From contig NC_135180.1 in NCBI RefSeq assembly GCF_041146795.1, positions 34,394,294 to 34,458,293 of the forward strand: a stretch of 64,000 nt of DNA, given 5' to 3'. This DNA comes from Maylandia zebra (taxonomy: Eukaryota; Chordata; Actinopteri; Cichliformes; Cichlidae). The notes beneath the pieces were generated by a model, which searched no databases, was not told where the DNA came from, and saw only the letters and a program-made list of their open reading frames with translations. Below are positions 54,101 to 64,000 of this stretch, one piece after another. Numbering within the stretch: position 1 is the first letter of the stretch; each line of letters begins with the position of its first letter. A program made the translations under genes and the position numbers.

Positions 54101-55781
54101 ATCAGAAGGTGGCTCTTAATTGTAGACTTTTACAATGGTACCTAATCTGCATTCATCCAGCTTAGTTATGCTCTGTGGTCTTTCTGACCTTTTAATGTTG
54201 TTGAGTTCTACACTGTGTTCCTTCTTTTGGCACACTTAAAGTTTTGCCGTCTTTCTTATAGGTTTATTTTGGGTTTTTTATTTTTTATTTTGTCATAATG
54301 ATGGCCACCATGTCTGTCACCTTCATCTCTTTGGACCTCATATTGAGAATTGTAATGAACAGTTATCAAATACAAGTTCAACACTTAAAATCAACAATCT
54401 TTTATCGGCTTAAATTATCCCAACATAACAAGGGAACAGCTCTCACATGGCCATGAAAGTGTTTGTCAGTCCAATTATTTTTTGAGCTTCTGAATGGCTG
54501 TAATTCCAAAACAGTTAATAAAGTTTTTTATTAAGCTATTTGAATTGAATCGCTAAAAGCTAAAGGTTTGCAAGTCACATAGTCACATCTGAGTTGTTTC
54601 ATTTAAAACTCATTGTTGTGGTGTGCTGGGAAAAAATGCAGGAAAATGTGTAATTGTAAAAAAAAACAAAAAAAACCTTTACCTAAATGTATCTATATAT
54701 GTGTGTTTGCAACCTGGTACCTACCTTGGTTGTACCAAGGTAGGTACCAGGGGCAGGGCACCTTGACTGTAGAGTTGGGTTGTCCATCTGACCAACAAGC
54801 ATATTCGTCAAACATACGACTGCATACCAATTCTGGAGACAGAATAAGAATGAATGAATTGTGTTTTATAATCAGTCGGTGAGATGGATGAATGTTCTAT
54901 AAAACTTTCACCATGTTTGCACATTTATTCTAAATTAAATGATTTAACGCTTAAATTAATGGATTATATTTAAGCGTTAAATCTAATTAATGTATGTTTT
55001 AGCATTAATATGATTATTGAGCATATGTGTGGATTACCGTCTGGTCCGGGTTCTGCGCTCATCCTGACCAGACACTCATTTCTGTAGCGGATCCATTCTG
55101 CCACCATATCTTCAACAGTCCTCGCTGATATACTCTACACACACACACATACACACAAATGACCTGAAATGATCATTTATAGCCACTAAATACTAAACCC
55201 AACCTGTACCCTCAGTCAGACCCAACCACTTAAGCCTAATACCAATTTTAACCCTTAAACCAGGTCTAAACCCACAAACACCTCTTTGAATGTGGAATGT
55301 GAAAATGAGGACTAACAGAAATGTCCTTTTGGTTTCAAATTGGTATATTAAAATACAAAAGTGAACATATGACAATATTTTAGCTTTACATTAGTCAACA
55401 CTTGCATTTAAATTACATGACGATAAAGGACACAAGTTCTGTGGCTTACAAATGACTGAGATTTAAAATCATCTATATACTTTTTTCCTTTGCATGCTTT
55501 TCTTTTATAGACTTTTAACATTATTATGGATACTCTTAGACCAATGCTTACTATCTGTTCACAATCTATATTCATTCTGGTAATCCCCACTAGGGCTTTT
55601 TGCAAAGAGTGCCTAATAAACTGGCACTTCACTGGATGTTGTACAGCTGCAGTTCTACAGCTACAGAGCTTTTTTTTTCAAGTATCAGGTATTGTTTGGT
55701 CATTGCTGGCACAATAAAATACTTTACCACAGTCCTGTCGAGTAGAAAGAGGATGATGAATATGTAAGAAGCCTTCATCAT
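48171..55781 (-). CDS. gipr: Gastric inhibitory polypeptide (GIP) receptor, class B GPCR
   Basis: Fourteen coding exons on the minus strand: 55728-55781, 55038-55134, 54725-54832, 53111-53229, 52735-52841, 52290-52443, 51793-51952, 51584-51644, 51197-51266, 50880-50968, 49888-50026, 49742-49783, 49154-49246, 48171-48356; 1479 nt, 492 aa (human 466). A short hydrophobic signal sequence opens it. The hormone-binding ectodomain has the six class B cysteines (39, 54, 63, 77, 96, 117), CPWYLPW, and N-glycosylation sites at N70 and N106. Seven membrane helices follow, with [11 protein letters not shown] (TM1), LHCTRNYIH (TM2), [18 protein letters not shown] (TM3) and LLGIHEVVF (TM6). SGFVLRECG and HYCVGANY are closer to GIPR than to GCGR or GLP1R. 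The tail is Ser/Pro/His-rich. The receptor couples to Gs and cAMP and mediates incretin signalling in mammals. Confidence 0.94.
49247..52289 (-). other. gipr introns between exons 6 and 13
   Basis: AT-rich intronic DNA separating the seven-helix exons. No mobile element or extra exon was recognised. Short frames near 51146-51442 contain exon 9 antisense and are not genes. Confidence 0.5.
53420..54640 (-). mobile_element. Tc1/mariner-like transposon remnant in gipr intron 3
   Basis: The plus strand matches the antisense of a common teleost Tc1-like element: GGCAGCCATACATGCCCATG (53925-53944), CCATCATTCTGGTACAAATT (54009-54028), AAACTGTGCCGGCTCTTT (54066-54083) and the end ACATCTGAGTTGTTTCATTT (54586-54605). 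Transposase frames are broken. It accounts for most of the 1.5-kb intron between gipr exons 3 and 4. Confidence 0.72.
54713..54751 (-). repeat. Perfect inverted repeat across the gipr exon 3 splice donor
   Basis: Arms at 54713-54730 and 54734-54751 are perfectly complementary over 18 bp, with a 3-nt loop. On the minus strand the first arm lies in the codons for PWYLPW and the second spans the exon end and the donor AAG|GTAGGT (intron begins at 54724). The pre-mRNA could bury the U1 site in the stem. Confidence 0.93.
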
Positions 55782-56444
55782 TCAGAGGTGCACCAGGCTG
55801 GCCATGCATAGGTCATCACAAAGCTACAGAAGGTCACTCAGAGGTCATTAGTGAGTAAACAAAGATTAAATCAGGATGTGGTGTAACATATTCTATTCTC
55901 TACCTGTAAATACAGAGAAAACAGTTTGACCCCATGAACGATTTTAAACGAATTTCTATTTGATCTGCATCCAAAAATCTAAAAAGTGGAAGCAGCATGC
56001 AAAGACTAACAAGAACTAAAAATGAAAGTGATTTCCATTTACTCCATGCTCTTACACCGTAACCAGCTGTGGACAATTTTACAGCAAAATAGAAAAAACT
56101 GTGGTGGTCAACCCCACTGACAGACATATTAGTGGAGCTCTGCCTTGCTGTGGCACAAATGCATAGTTGTGTTTTCATTTATATTTATAGAGTTTTTAAC
56201 TATGACAATAACTTGTCATCATGTAATTTCAGCTGTGGGAATTTGCTGTTCTTCTTCATTAGTGAGATGAGCCTCCATAAAGTGACTCTGTAAACACATT
56301 AAGATCCCCAAAGCATCAGAAATACCCACACAACTACACATGAGCCCGCATGATGCTGCACCCAACAGGTTTTAGTTTATGTAACAGGACTAGCAGGCTT
56401 TTGCTTGCTCTCTCTCTCTCACTGCACACATGATGAAACACATA

Positions 56445-57400
56445 CAGTTGTGTTCAAAAGCTCATATACACTCATCATGCATATCATGGTCATTTTAGGC
56501 TTTTAATAATTTCTTTGAACTGTTCCTTTTGGAACGATTGTACACCATACATTTCTAATGACTTAAAAAACAAGAATTGGTTGCTTAAGTTTATTTATTT
56601 TAGATTTTCTCCAATCCACATAGACAAAAGTATCAGTACACCCACTAATAATATTTGGTTAAACATCCCTTACAAAGTTGCATCCAAACCATATGGTTTT
56701 GTTTGCCTTCAAGACGCTTCTGACATAATTCTGTCTAAATATTTGACCACTCTTCTTTGCAGAGTTCATCTAAATTGAATGATTTCCTAACCTCTAGCAG
56801 CCTTTAAGTACAGTCAACAAATTTTAAATATTGTTGAGGTTGGAGCTTTGGGAAGACTGGTGCAAAAATTTAATGTTAAACCACTTTATCCATTCCAACA
56901 CGAGTTTTGATGTGTGTTTGGGATCATTGTCCCATTGGAATATTCAGTTGTGTCAAAGTTTTGACTTTCTGGCTGCTGATTTGAGGTGAAGCTGAAGAAT
57001 TTGGGGGTAGTTCTCCTTCTTTATTATTCAACCACTTTTTGGATTGTACCAACATCGTGCTTGATAGCTGATGCAGTGTTCTTTGGTTTGAAGAGCTCAC
57101 CCCTACTCCTATAAAAATACCTCTTGTCATTTTTAGGAAATCGCTCAATCTTTGTCTGTCATGCTGGTGTTCCAGGAGTTTTGAGTTGTTCCTGAACATC
57201 CTAACCAATTTGGACTCATCTGAGGGTGACAGTTTGGGTTTTTTCCAGACCTTTACAGGAAAGAGGTGACACATCCAATAAAACTGATGATCCTGGATTC
57301 TGCAGGAAACCAACTGATTTGAAGGAACTCTACGAATTCTTTCAAGAGGACCTGAGGAATATCCAGCCAAGGTCCCTATGCTGTTACTGTGAACTGAAAC
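56445..57400 (-). pseudogene. Tc1-like transposon remnant with broken transposase
   Basis: The terminus CAGTTGTGTTCAAAAG follows TA at 56443-56444. On the minus strand, 56940-56881 encodes a segment containing DNDPKHTSK, the conserved acidic-triad region of Tc1 transposases. Other blocks (CCTCTTGTCATTTTTAGG near 57120) are in the same order as in intact relatives but with deletions and frameshifts. A 148-aa minus-strand frame overlapping it is largely in a different frame. Confidence 0.8.
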
Positions 57401-57950
57401 AATAGTCTTAATAATATTTTATGCCATTACTGTGGCAAAAAGATTTTAAACTATCACTATCTAAAAATACTGTTAATTCTTAATTGGTGAACTTGTCTGC
57501 ATTCATTTGTTATTTTATATGACTCTAAGGCTGAGAGATCATTGGAGAATTTAATGAACTATTATTGTCTTTTTTGATATTACTCCAACTCCACTCCATG
57601 GAGGTCAGAGGTCAGGAACTCAGTGTGCTTATCGGTTTCTACAACCATTAGACTGATTAGAATCAACTTTAGAAGGAGAAATTTTGAGAAAACAAATCAA
57701 CACAGGATCTGTGGACATAAGCCAACATAAGGCTGTTGGTTATGGAAACACTCACACAACACTCTGAAATAATTTTGTCATTTGACATTGCCATGACGAT
57801 TATAATTAAGGATTGATAATTATTAGGAGCTACCTATTAAACAAAGAAATATGACGCAGTCCCTCCTGCCCCCCTCCCAAAAAAAAGAATAAAACGCAAG
57901 GCACAAGTTGTCTTGTGTAAACACAATTGAAAAGTCGAAACATACCTCAC

Positions 57951-58060
57951 CTCTGGGAAAATCACGTTTCTCCGTCAAAGAGACGAATGTTGAACAGGTC
58001 TAAATCAGTCAGCGGGAACTGTTCCTTGAAGCAGAAATCATATTATGCCAGTGTTTATAT
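57951..58060 (-). promoter_or_regulatory. gipr: Probable gipr promoter and non-coding first exon
   Basis: On the minus strand a TATA-like ATATAAAC lies at about 58060-58053, next to an inverted CCAAT (ATTGG, 58065-58061). Downstream, a strong donor CCCAGAG|GTGAGGTATG ends a candidate exon at 57951. This fits a spliced 5' UTR exon of about 75 nt lying 2.2 kb before the coding start. The region between contains a Tc1 remnant. Motifs are seen; use is inferred. Confidence 0.38.
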
Positions 58061-58108
58061 CCAATCAGCGCACACACGACCTCCCTCTGATGACTGCCAG
58101 CAAATCCC

Positions 58109-58155
58109 ACCTTTCTCTCTCCCTCTCTCTCTCGCTCTGTATCTCTCTCTCTGTT
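58109..58155. repeat. CT-rich microsatellite
   Basis: Imperfect (TC)n tract just upstream of the probable gipr first exon. Confidence 0.85.
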
Positions 58156-58404
58156 TCTTAACCTTCAGTAATTTGTATCCTACCAGCCTCGGAGGAGAGA
58201 TTGGGATCACTAGCAAACCCCCAGAATGAATGTTAGAAACTATACATCCATTGCCTTAACTGCCTTTCCAATAGCGAAAGGGGGCTGGAGGCTATCACAC
58301 GTGTTGTCATCAAGGGGTTACTTGATTCTGGTTTTATTTAGTTTTTGTTAATTTCAAGTAAATATTACTTAAACTATATTAATTAATACTGTACTATATT
58401 AAAT

Positions 58405-58475
58405 TGTGTACTTACCCTGTGAGGTATATATCCCTCGGGATGAATAAAGTATTCTGATTCTGATTCTGATATATT
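58405..58475 (+). repeat. 3' tail of a non-LTR retrotransposon (LINE/SINE)
   Basis: The segment TATCCCTCGGGATGAATAAA followed by tandem ATTCTG units is characteristic of the 3' ends of teleost non-LTR elements that terminate in short tandem repeats. Only the tail is recognisable. Confidence 0.5.
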
Positions 58476-59735
58476 AAGTGTTATATTAAGTATACCTACT
58501 CCTGCCAAAACATCTGAAGAAAAATATTTAAACCTAAAAGATAAAGAGAGATAAACTGTTTATTACACTAATGCAGGGTAATGTGGCGTGATAGTCTAGC
58601 TGTCACTGTAAAAAAAACAACAACAACAACAAAAAAAAAAAACAGGAAAGAAACATTTGTGGTTTTAACTATGGAAGTTGTAAAAAGAAAGGTACCATTT
58701 TTAGCTAGCTGGGGAAAGGTTTTGCACACAATGCCTAGCTTAATTTACAATTAAGAACATGTATTGAGATTATAGCAATTATTCCTTAACAGCAGCCACT
58801 AAGTAGTAGTACTATCAGCTCACGACACCCGTTCATTTCATGTTTTTGTGAGAAAACTCTACGGCAAATGCTTCTGTTGTTGGAATGAAGCTTGAATAGA
58901 AGTTGAAACTCATGTGTTTAATTTCCTGGGTTATCAAGGGTTGTGCATTCGGTCATAAATGCATGTACTGAAAATTAATCAATCACATCTCTGTGGGAAG
59001 TAGGAGTGCTGCAGCACCCCCTGTCACAAAATTCAGTCATGTCAGCTCCTGAAAAATGCAAAAAGTTGTTGAAACATTTTCAATTATCCAATAAGTTTAT
59101 TGTATGTCTTGACTGCTGTGTCTTAAGAGGCCACTCAGTTAGAAGACTGTGTATACCTGACATGTTTGTCTTAAGTTTGAACTGTTTATTCTTGTCTGCT
59201 GTGTTCAGCGGAGTCGGAGCCCGTCCACGGCTCTGCTGGGGCCTTTCTCAGATAGATAATTGAACTGCATTAAAAACTGCAGGCCACCTGGTTTTAACTG
59301 CACCACAGACAATCCAGTATAAGGTTTGAACATGGAAACATGGATGTTGTACAAAATACCTGTGGTGTTATAAAGATCAGCAAAAATGAAATGACTGATT
59401 TTACAATAAATCACTTTGATGTTTACTATGTAAGAAACATTTAAACGGTGATAGCATTTTCTCGCAGAAACATTGTAACAACATGAAATAAATGGGTGCT
59501 GTGAGCTGATAGTGCTTTCAGGAAATGACTTCAAGTCTACAGTTGTGAAGGTGGATTATATGTGCAATGTCAACTATGTGCTGTACATTGTACATGAAGA
59601 AGTGTTCATTCACTATTGAAAATCTTATGCAAACAAAGCTCAAAGTCTCATAACTTCACACAGGTGTTTCCCCATTGCTGGTGAAAACTGTATAATATAT
59701 AGTTTGCATTTAGCCTTTCTAATAGAAAACATTAC
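58476..59735. other. Intergenic DNA, no gene seen
   Basis: AT-rich with a (CAA)n/A-rich stretch near 58610-58645. Open frames on both strands at 59006-59534 have no recognisable domain or splice context. Confidence 0.45.
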
Positions 59736-60243
59736 TGTCAGGGCTGTGTGTGCGGGCAGGTGGAGATGTGGATCCAAATGCAGAACTCTGAGACGAAAAT
59801 GTAACTGAAGACCACAGCTTTATTGCTGGCACCAAACAAAACGAACCAAACCATGAAACCGCAAACTGGAACACACAGGAATAAATCTGAGGGTGCGACG
59901 CTAAGCAAGGGCAAACACAGGGCTAATATACACAGGAAAGTAATCAGGGAGTGGAAGATAGGAGGGAGACACAGCTGGGAGAGATCAGGGCTAACGAGAC
60001 AGGGGGAGCGAAGCTGGACGCACTGACATAAGATACAATCCTTCAAAATAAAACAGGAAACAATACACAAGGACGCAGACTAAGAAACACGGACCTTACA
60101 CGGGAAGAACTAAACCTAACCAGAATAATCTGGAACATAGAACATCATCAGCATCATCATCAAGAAGATAACCAAAAATACAAAATCAAACCAAAACATG
60201 AAAACTCAAAATACTGGGTCAAAACTGACCCAGAACCGTGACA
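59736..60243 (-). mobile_element. Solo LTR (508 bp), family copy 2
   Basis: On the minus strand it begins TGTCACGGTTCTGGGTCAGT and ends in CCTGACA, with AATAAA at 59824-59819, giving the same order of features as the copy at 25352-26033. A perfect 5-bp duplication, ATTAC (59731-59735 and 60244-60248), flanks it. Shared blocks include CTCCCAGCTGT and CCAGCAATAAAGCTG. It is about 170 bp shorter, mainly inside the 5' half. No internal retroelement genes are present. Confidence 0.82.
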
Positions 60244-62399
60244 ATTACGCAACATTTTCTGTTCAACCGGCATTTTTCTTGGATGCGATCCAACTAGGTC
60301 CTTCTTTGAAAAGGTATGGTCTTACTGGGGGACTTATAATTCTGGTATATTTTAATAGACTAAATAAAACATTTTAAAAGCGCTAACAGTGGTCTATATG
60401 CTGCTATTTTTAAGCCTTGTATAGCTTTACATTAAACTATAAGAATTGTGTATCTTACTTTATTACGTTTATTATGTGCATGCCTAAATTTTTTGACTGA
60501 CTTACACAGTCTATTCATAATTACTGCACAGAATAAAACCAGTGGTGAGAGTAGTGTACCAACTTTGATTTTTTTCTTAAATAAAGACAAAGCGTGCTAA
60601 TTTTATTTTCAACCACCAGAGGGCAGAATTCTATTTTTTTCCCCTCTAGGTGTTTGTCCAGGACACACTTTTAAATGTGACAGATTTATTTTTGCAGTAA
60701 TTTTACAGCGAGGAAGAACAAAAATGTAACCCTTCCATACAATTCAGGTCAAATTTAAATAGAGTATAAATACTTATTTGAGAGGAAACTGCATTTCCCC
60801 AGATGCCCAGAGAGAAAGGCACCTGCAGGTCTTTGAAGGATCATGGGGGGAATCTCAACAGCATAAAGGGCCCCTCACATACAAAACTACAACAGCAAAT
60901 CCATTATGTCTGATGACTTGCCACTGCGTTAAGCAAAGTGCAGCTCACAACAAGTAGGCTGTGCTCTGGGGCACAATTTCAATGAAGCACATTTGCTCGA
61001 GCAATAGAAGCAAAAAGTGACAAGGAGTTTGCGCATTTAGGACCATGAGGGCACAGAGCACAGCACATCCGCTTAACTTAGCTGTCAGTGTAGCCCGTAT
61101 CACTTTCTTTGTGAAGAGGCCACAAATTTACTCACATGTGGTGCACATGCAGCTAAGAAATAGAGGTCATAAATATGTTAGACGGTGTCTTGACTGAGAA
61201 AACCTTGACACAGAGAGTAGAGCTACACCTGTAAGTACAAACACGTGCAATGTAACTAAATAATCTAAAAAACAAGAAAATTAAAAATATTTACTCTGAG
61301 GTAACTGAGATTAAATTACCTGAAAAATAACTGAGAGTAAAAAAAGAGACCAAAAGAGGTGTGGGGGATGGGGTCTTGCTGCTATAATGGTACCTAAACT
61401 GCCATTCTGCAGGATGTGGGAAACAAGTCCCACAAATGCAAGGATTCCCACTGATTTGACTAAAAGGACTACTGTAAAACAAGCACGTTTTAAGTGTTAA
61501 TTGCAATTGCATGAATTGTTATTGATAATTAGAGATATTATGATTTTTTATGATAAAGCAGTAAGGGCCTTGTTATCAGCTCTAATGGTTATATATGGTT
61601 ATTATAACAAATCCCCCAAATTTCAGAATGTTCTTGCCATGTTTACCTAGTATTAGGCTATTTATACATTCTAAATAGAACTATAATTCAAAATTTGGTA
61701 TAGACAGTTATTATCAAAACTAACCCGAACCATAAAGTGAAATATCAATATATAAGGAATTAATCTGTTGAGTCAAAGTCCGCTTTAAACTGTAAAACCA
61801 GGATCCTCAAATCTAACTGAGAAGAACTTAAGTCGATCTCCTGACTCACACAGAGAGTGTCAGATTTGTAGCAGTCTGTCTACTGACATGATATCACTCT
61901 TAAGTGCTTTGCTACTTGGTCTATGAATCAAAAAGACTCCCCATTTTCTCAGCCAATCATCTCCATTCTTGTTGTGGTTGAGATTCTTTTTTTTGCAACT
62001 ACAACTGTTCTCCTCTGTCGTTATTCCACTACCACGCCAAACTGGCTTCAACCTGTTTTATTCTTCCAAAGAACTGAGGAGTGAGCAGTGCTTATCTCTG
62101 CTCTGCCTGAGGTTATCCTGGAATGTAAAAGGGAGGAATTCTCTTATCTGCTCCATTTCAAATCAACTTCACCAATGAACTAATAGGCCAAGATTCCAGT
62201 GAATTGTACCCTGTACCTTTATGCACAACCATCCACCCTCAAATTCGTTGGAACTTTCTTGGTCAAGATAAACCTCAGTATTACTTATAATCCCTTCAGA
62301 AATCCTGTGCAGCTATATGGACCTAAACCTCCTTTTTTCAGCTGTGTTCAACAAATAAAGCCAAGCAATCTATTTTTATAAAGCACTTTAAAAACAGCC
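60244..62399. other. Intergenic DNA, no gene seen
   Basis: AT-rich. A CTCF-core-like motif lies at 60613-60626. No coding exon or mobile element was recognised in the remainder. Confidence 0.45.
60613..60626 (+). promoter_or_regulatory. CTCF-core-like motif beyond gipr
   Basis: CCACCAGAGGGCAG fits all positions of CCASYAGRKGGCRS. It is in the same orientation as the motif at 5964-5977. Binding is inferred only. Confidence 0.42.
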
Positions 62400-63075
62400 A
62401 GTGCAGACCAATGTGCTGAAAATAGAATAAGAAAAAATATTAATATAAATAGTATAAATAAAAATACAACAACCGTAAATGATATAGAACACCAACATCA
62501 GAAAAACAATAAAATCCAAATAAAATGAACATTTCTATACTGGCTTCAAAGCCAAACTGAAAAAGCGGGCCTTCAAACCAGATTCAAAAGTCTTGCGTCT
62601 TCGGCACATCCAACAACAACTGGTCAGCTGATCTAAGAGACCAAGAAAGGGTTTCCAGGTTCAGTAGCTCAAATAGGTAGAGTGAGGCGAGACCATTTAA
62701 GGCTTTAAAAACAAATAAAAGGACTAAAATTAACTCTAAAATGAATAGGCAGGTAGTGAGGGTAAAACGGGAGTAATATGCTTTGTGCACCAGTTAAAAG
62801 CTGTGCGGCAGCATTTTGCACCTGCTGAAGACCCGACAAGGATGACGGGCTAATACCAAGGAGTTACAGTAATCCAGCGGAGTTGTAATAAAAGCATGGA
62901 TTACTGTTCTGAAATCATCTTTTGACAAGATAGGTTTAATTTTGGCCAGTTGCCTCAGCTGATAAAAGCTGGATTTCACTACTACTCTCACTTGACTGTC
63001 AAGCTCAATATCTATTTTAAAACCCACATTGGTGATAGTGGGCTTTTCATGCTGTGCTAGAGGGTTCATGTCCAC
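62400..63075 (-). pseudogene. LINE ORF2 C-terminal remnant
   Basis: On the minus strand, 63075 to about 62850 encodes VVVKSSFYQLRQLAKIKP and HAFITTPLDYCNSLV, and 62790-62584 encodes FKALNGLA...LRSADQLLLDVPK. These are the usual order of motifs downstream of the reverse-transcriptase core in a teleost non-LTR element (L2/Rex1-like by recollection). The intervening part has a deletion and frameshift. It is 5' truncated, as LINE copies usually are. Confidence 0.75.
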
Positions 63076-64000
63076 AAATTGCTCTCCCTGTCACTCACCT
63101 TGGTGGCCTCCTCCATTTGTTGCAGAGTGGATCATGAGTTTTCTCATTTCCAGCAGCTTTTATGAGTTTCATTCCACAAGACCTTTCATATATTATTATT
63201 ATCATTATAGTGCAAATATGTAGGTCCTGCTGTGGGATCTACATGCTGTAGGCCTTTGTTATATGACAGTGAAACAATCACACTAATGGCAGATTGTTAT
63301 TATGAGGCATCAAAGTTAAATTATCTTGAGAAAAAAAAGGCTACAACATACAGTAATCACATTACACGTCATAGATCAGGGGTTGGAATTTTTAGTACAG
63401 CATGTTTTTTGGTTTGATAATGATTTATGTGTGAGGTTTGTTTCTTTTGGAATATTGGTCTGTATTTAGTTTACTTTTAATCAACATATTGTTTTTATTC
63501 AGTTGTGTTTAAAAGTATTCTGTAAAGCTACTGTGACTTTCTGGAGGTATTAAGTTCCCCTTTGTCTGATTTTGGTTCCCGTCTCATTTCTGTGTTGTGC
63601 TTTGTCTTTCAGTGTCCCTTTGTGTCAAGTTAAGCTTTTTTCCTCATTCAGTGGTTTGAATGAGGAAACAGGTTTTACCTTGGTAATTTTGATCCCTTTT
63701 GTCTTGTGTTGAGTCAACTCTGTCTTGTTATGTTAATTGTCTGCAGCTGAGTTCCCCACCTATTTCCACTTCCATCAATACCTCTAATGTATATATTGTC
63801 GCTGTTTTTTTTGTTAAATGTTGAGTTGTCCTCATAGCTGTATGCGCTCTAGCTCTGTGTTCTCTATGTTCCTAGTGATTTCTGTCATTTTGGATTGGAT
63901 TTGCTCCTTGTAACTTTTGGACTTTTTTTTTACTCCTTGAACTTACCAGCATTTAAGGCTTGGTTTATGGTTTTATTTTGATATCCTGGATTCTGCTATA
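63076..64000. other. Window end, possible LTR-like segment
   Basis: From about 63600 to the edge the T-rich composition and phrases such as CTGCAGCTGAGTTCCCCACC are reminiscent of LTR sequences like the two listed here, but no termini or duplication are visible before the window ends. No gene is seen. Confidence 0.3.

Noticed and set aside
48171-55781. Assignment of the class B receptor to glucagon or GLP-1 receptor
   Set aside because: [18 protein letters not shown] and YCVGANY agree better with GIPR, and the neighbours match the human 19q13 setting of GIPR.
56924-57370. 148-aa minus-strand frame as a gene
   Set aside because: It overlaps a broken Tc1 copy and is largely out of the transposase frame; the true DNDPKHTSK frame is a different one.

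Overview
This is a stretch of a ray-finned fish nuclear genome, most likely a percomorph teleost. The evidence is spliced vertebrate genes with GT-AG introns of tens of bases to several kb, AT-rich intergenic DNA with microsatellites, and repeat families typical of teleosts: Tc1-like transposons, hAT miniature elements, tRNA-headed SINEs, a LINE tail and solo LTRs. Species cannot be fixed from sequence alone.

Layout. (1) About 1-3500, minus strand: the 5' part of cdkl1, a CDK-like cilium-associated kinase; its remaining exons lie off the left edge. (2) About 3500-7100: intergenic, with a Tc1-like transposon that has a hAT miniature element inserted in it, a second Tc1 fragment and a CTCF-like motif. 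(3) 8991-16759, plus strand: complete tgfb1 (6 coding exons, 383 aa) with a purine-rich upstream region. (4) About 17-32.7 kb: a gene-poor interval with a solo LTR, a Tc1 fragment, a long (TG)n tract, a dense transcription-factor motif cluster and a tRNA-headed SINE. (5) 33115-39448, plus strand: complete ppp5c (13 exons, 491 aa). (6) 41822-45696, plus strand: a complete THAP zinc-finger gene, closest to THAP8/THAP5 (5 exons, 458 aa). (7) 48171-55781, minus strand: complete gipr, a class B GPCR (14 coding exons, 492 aa), with a probable non-coding first exon near 57951-58025. (8) About 56.4-64 kb: Tc1 remnant, LINE/SINE tails, a second solo LTR and a LINE ORF2 remnant.

The genes are not an operon and share no pathway. 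From general knowledge, human TGFB1, PPP5C, GIPR and THAP8 all lie on 19q13 while CDKL1 is on chromosome 14, so this looks like a rearranged ancestral 19q13-type block. Exon boundaries were set by hand from reading frame, GT-AG sites and remembered family sequence; for each complete gene the exon lengths sum to an open frame ending at a stop.

I found no evidence of a new biological system. The most unusual local signals are a perfect 18-bp-stem hairpin over the gipr exon 3 splice donor, an HCF-1-binding-type motif created across an exon junction in the THAP gene, two solo LTRs of one family with intact 5-bp target duplications, a nested transposon with a perfect 8-bp duplication, and two perfect CTCF-core matches outside the gene block.
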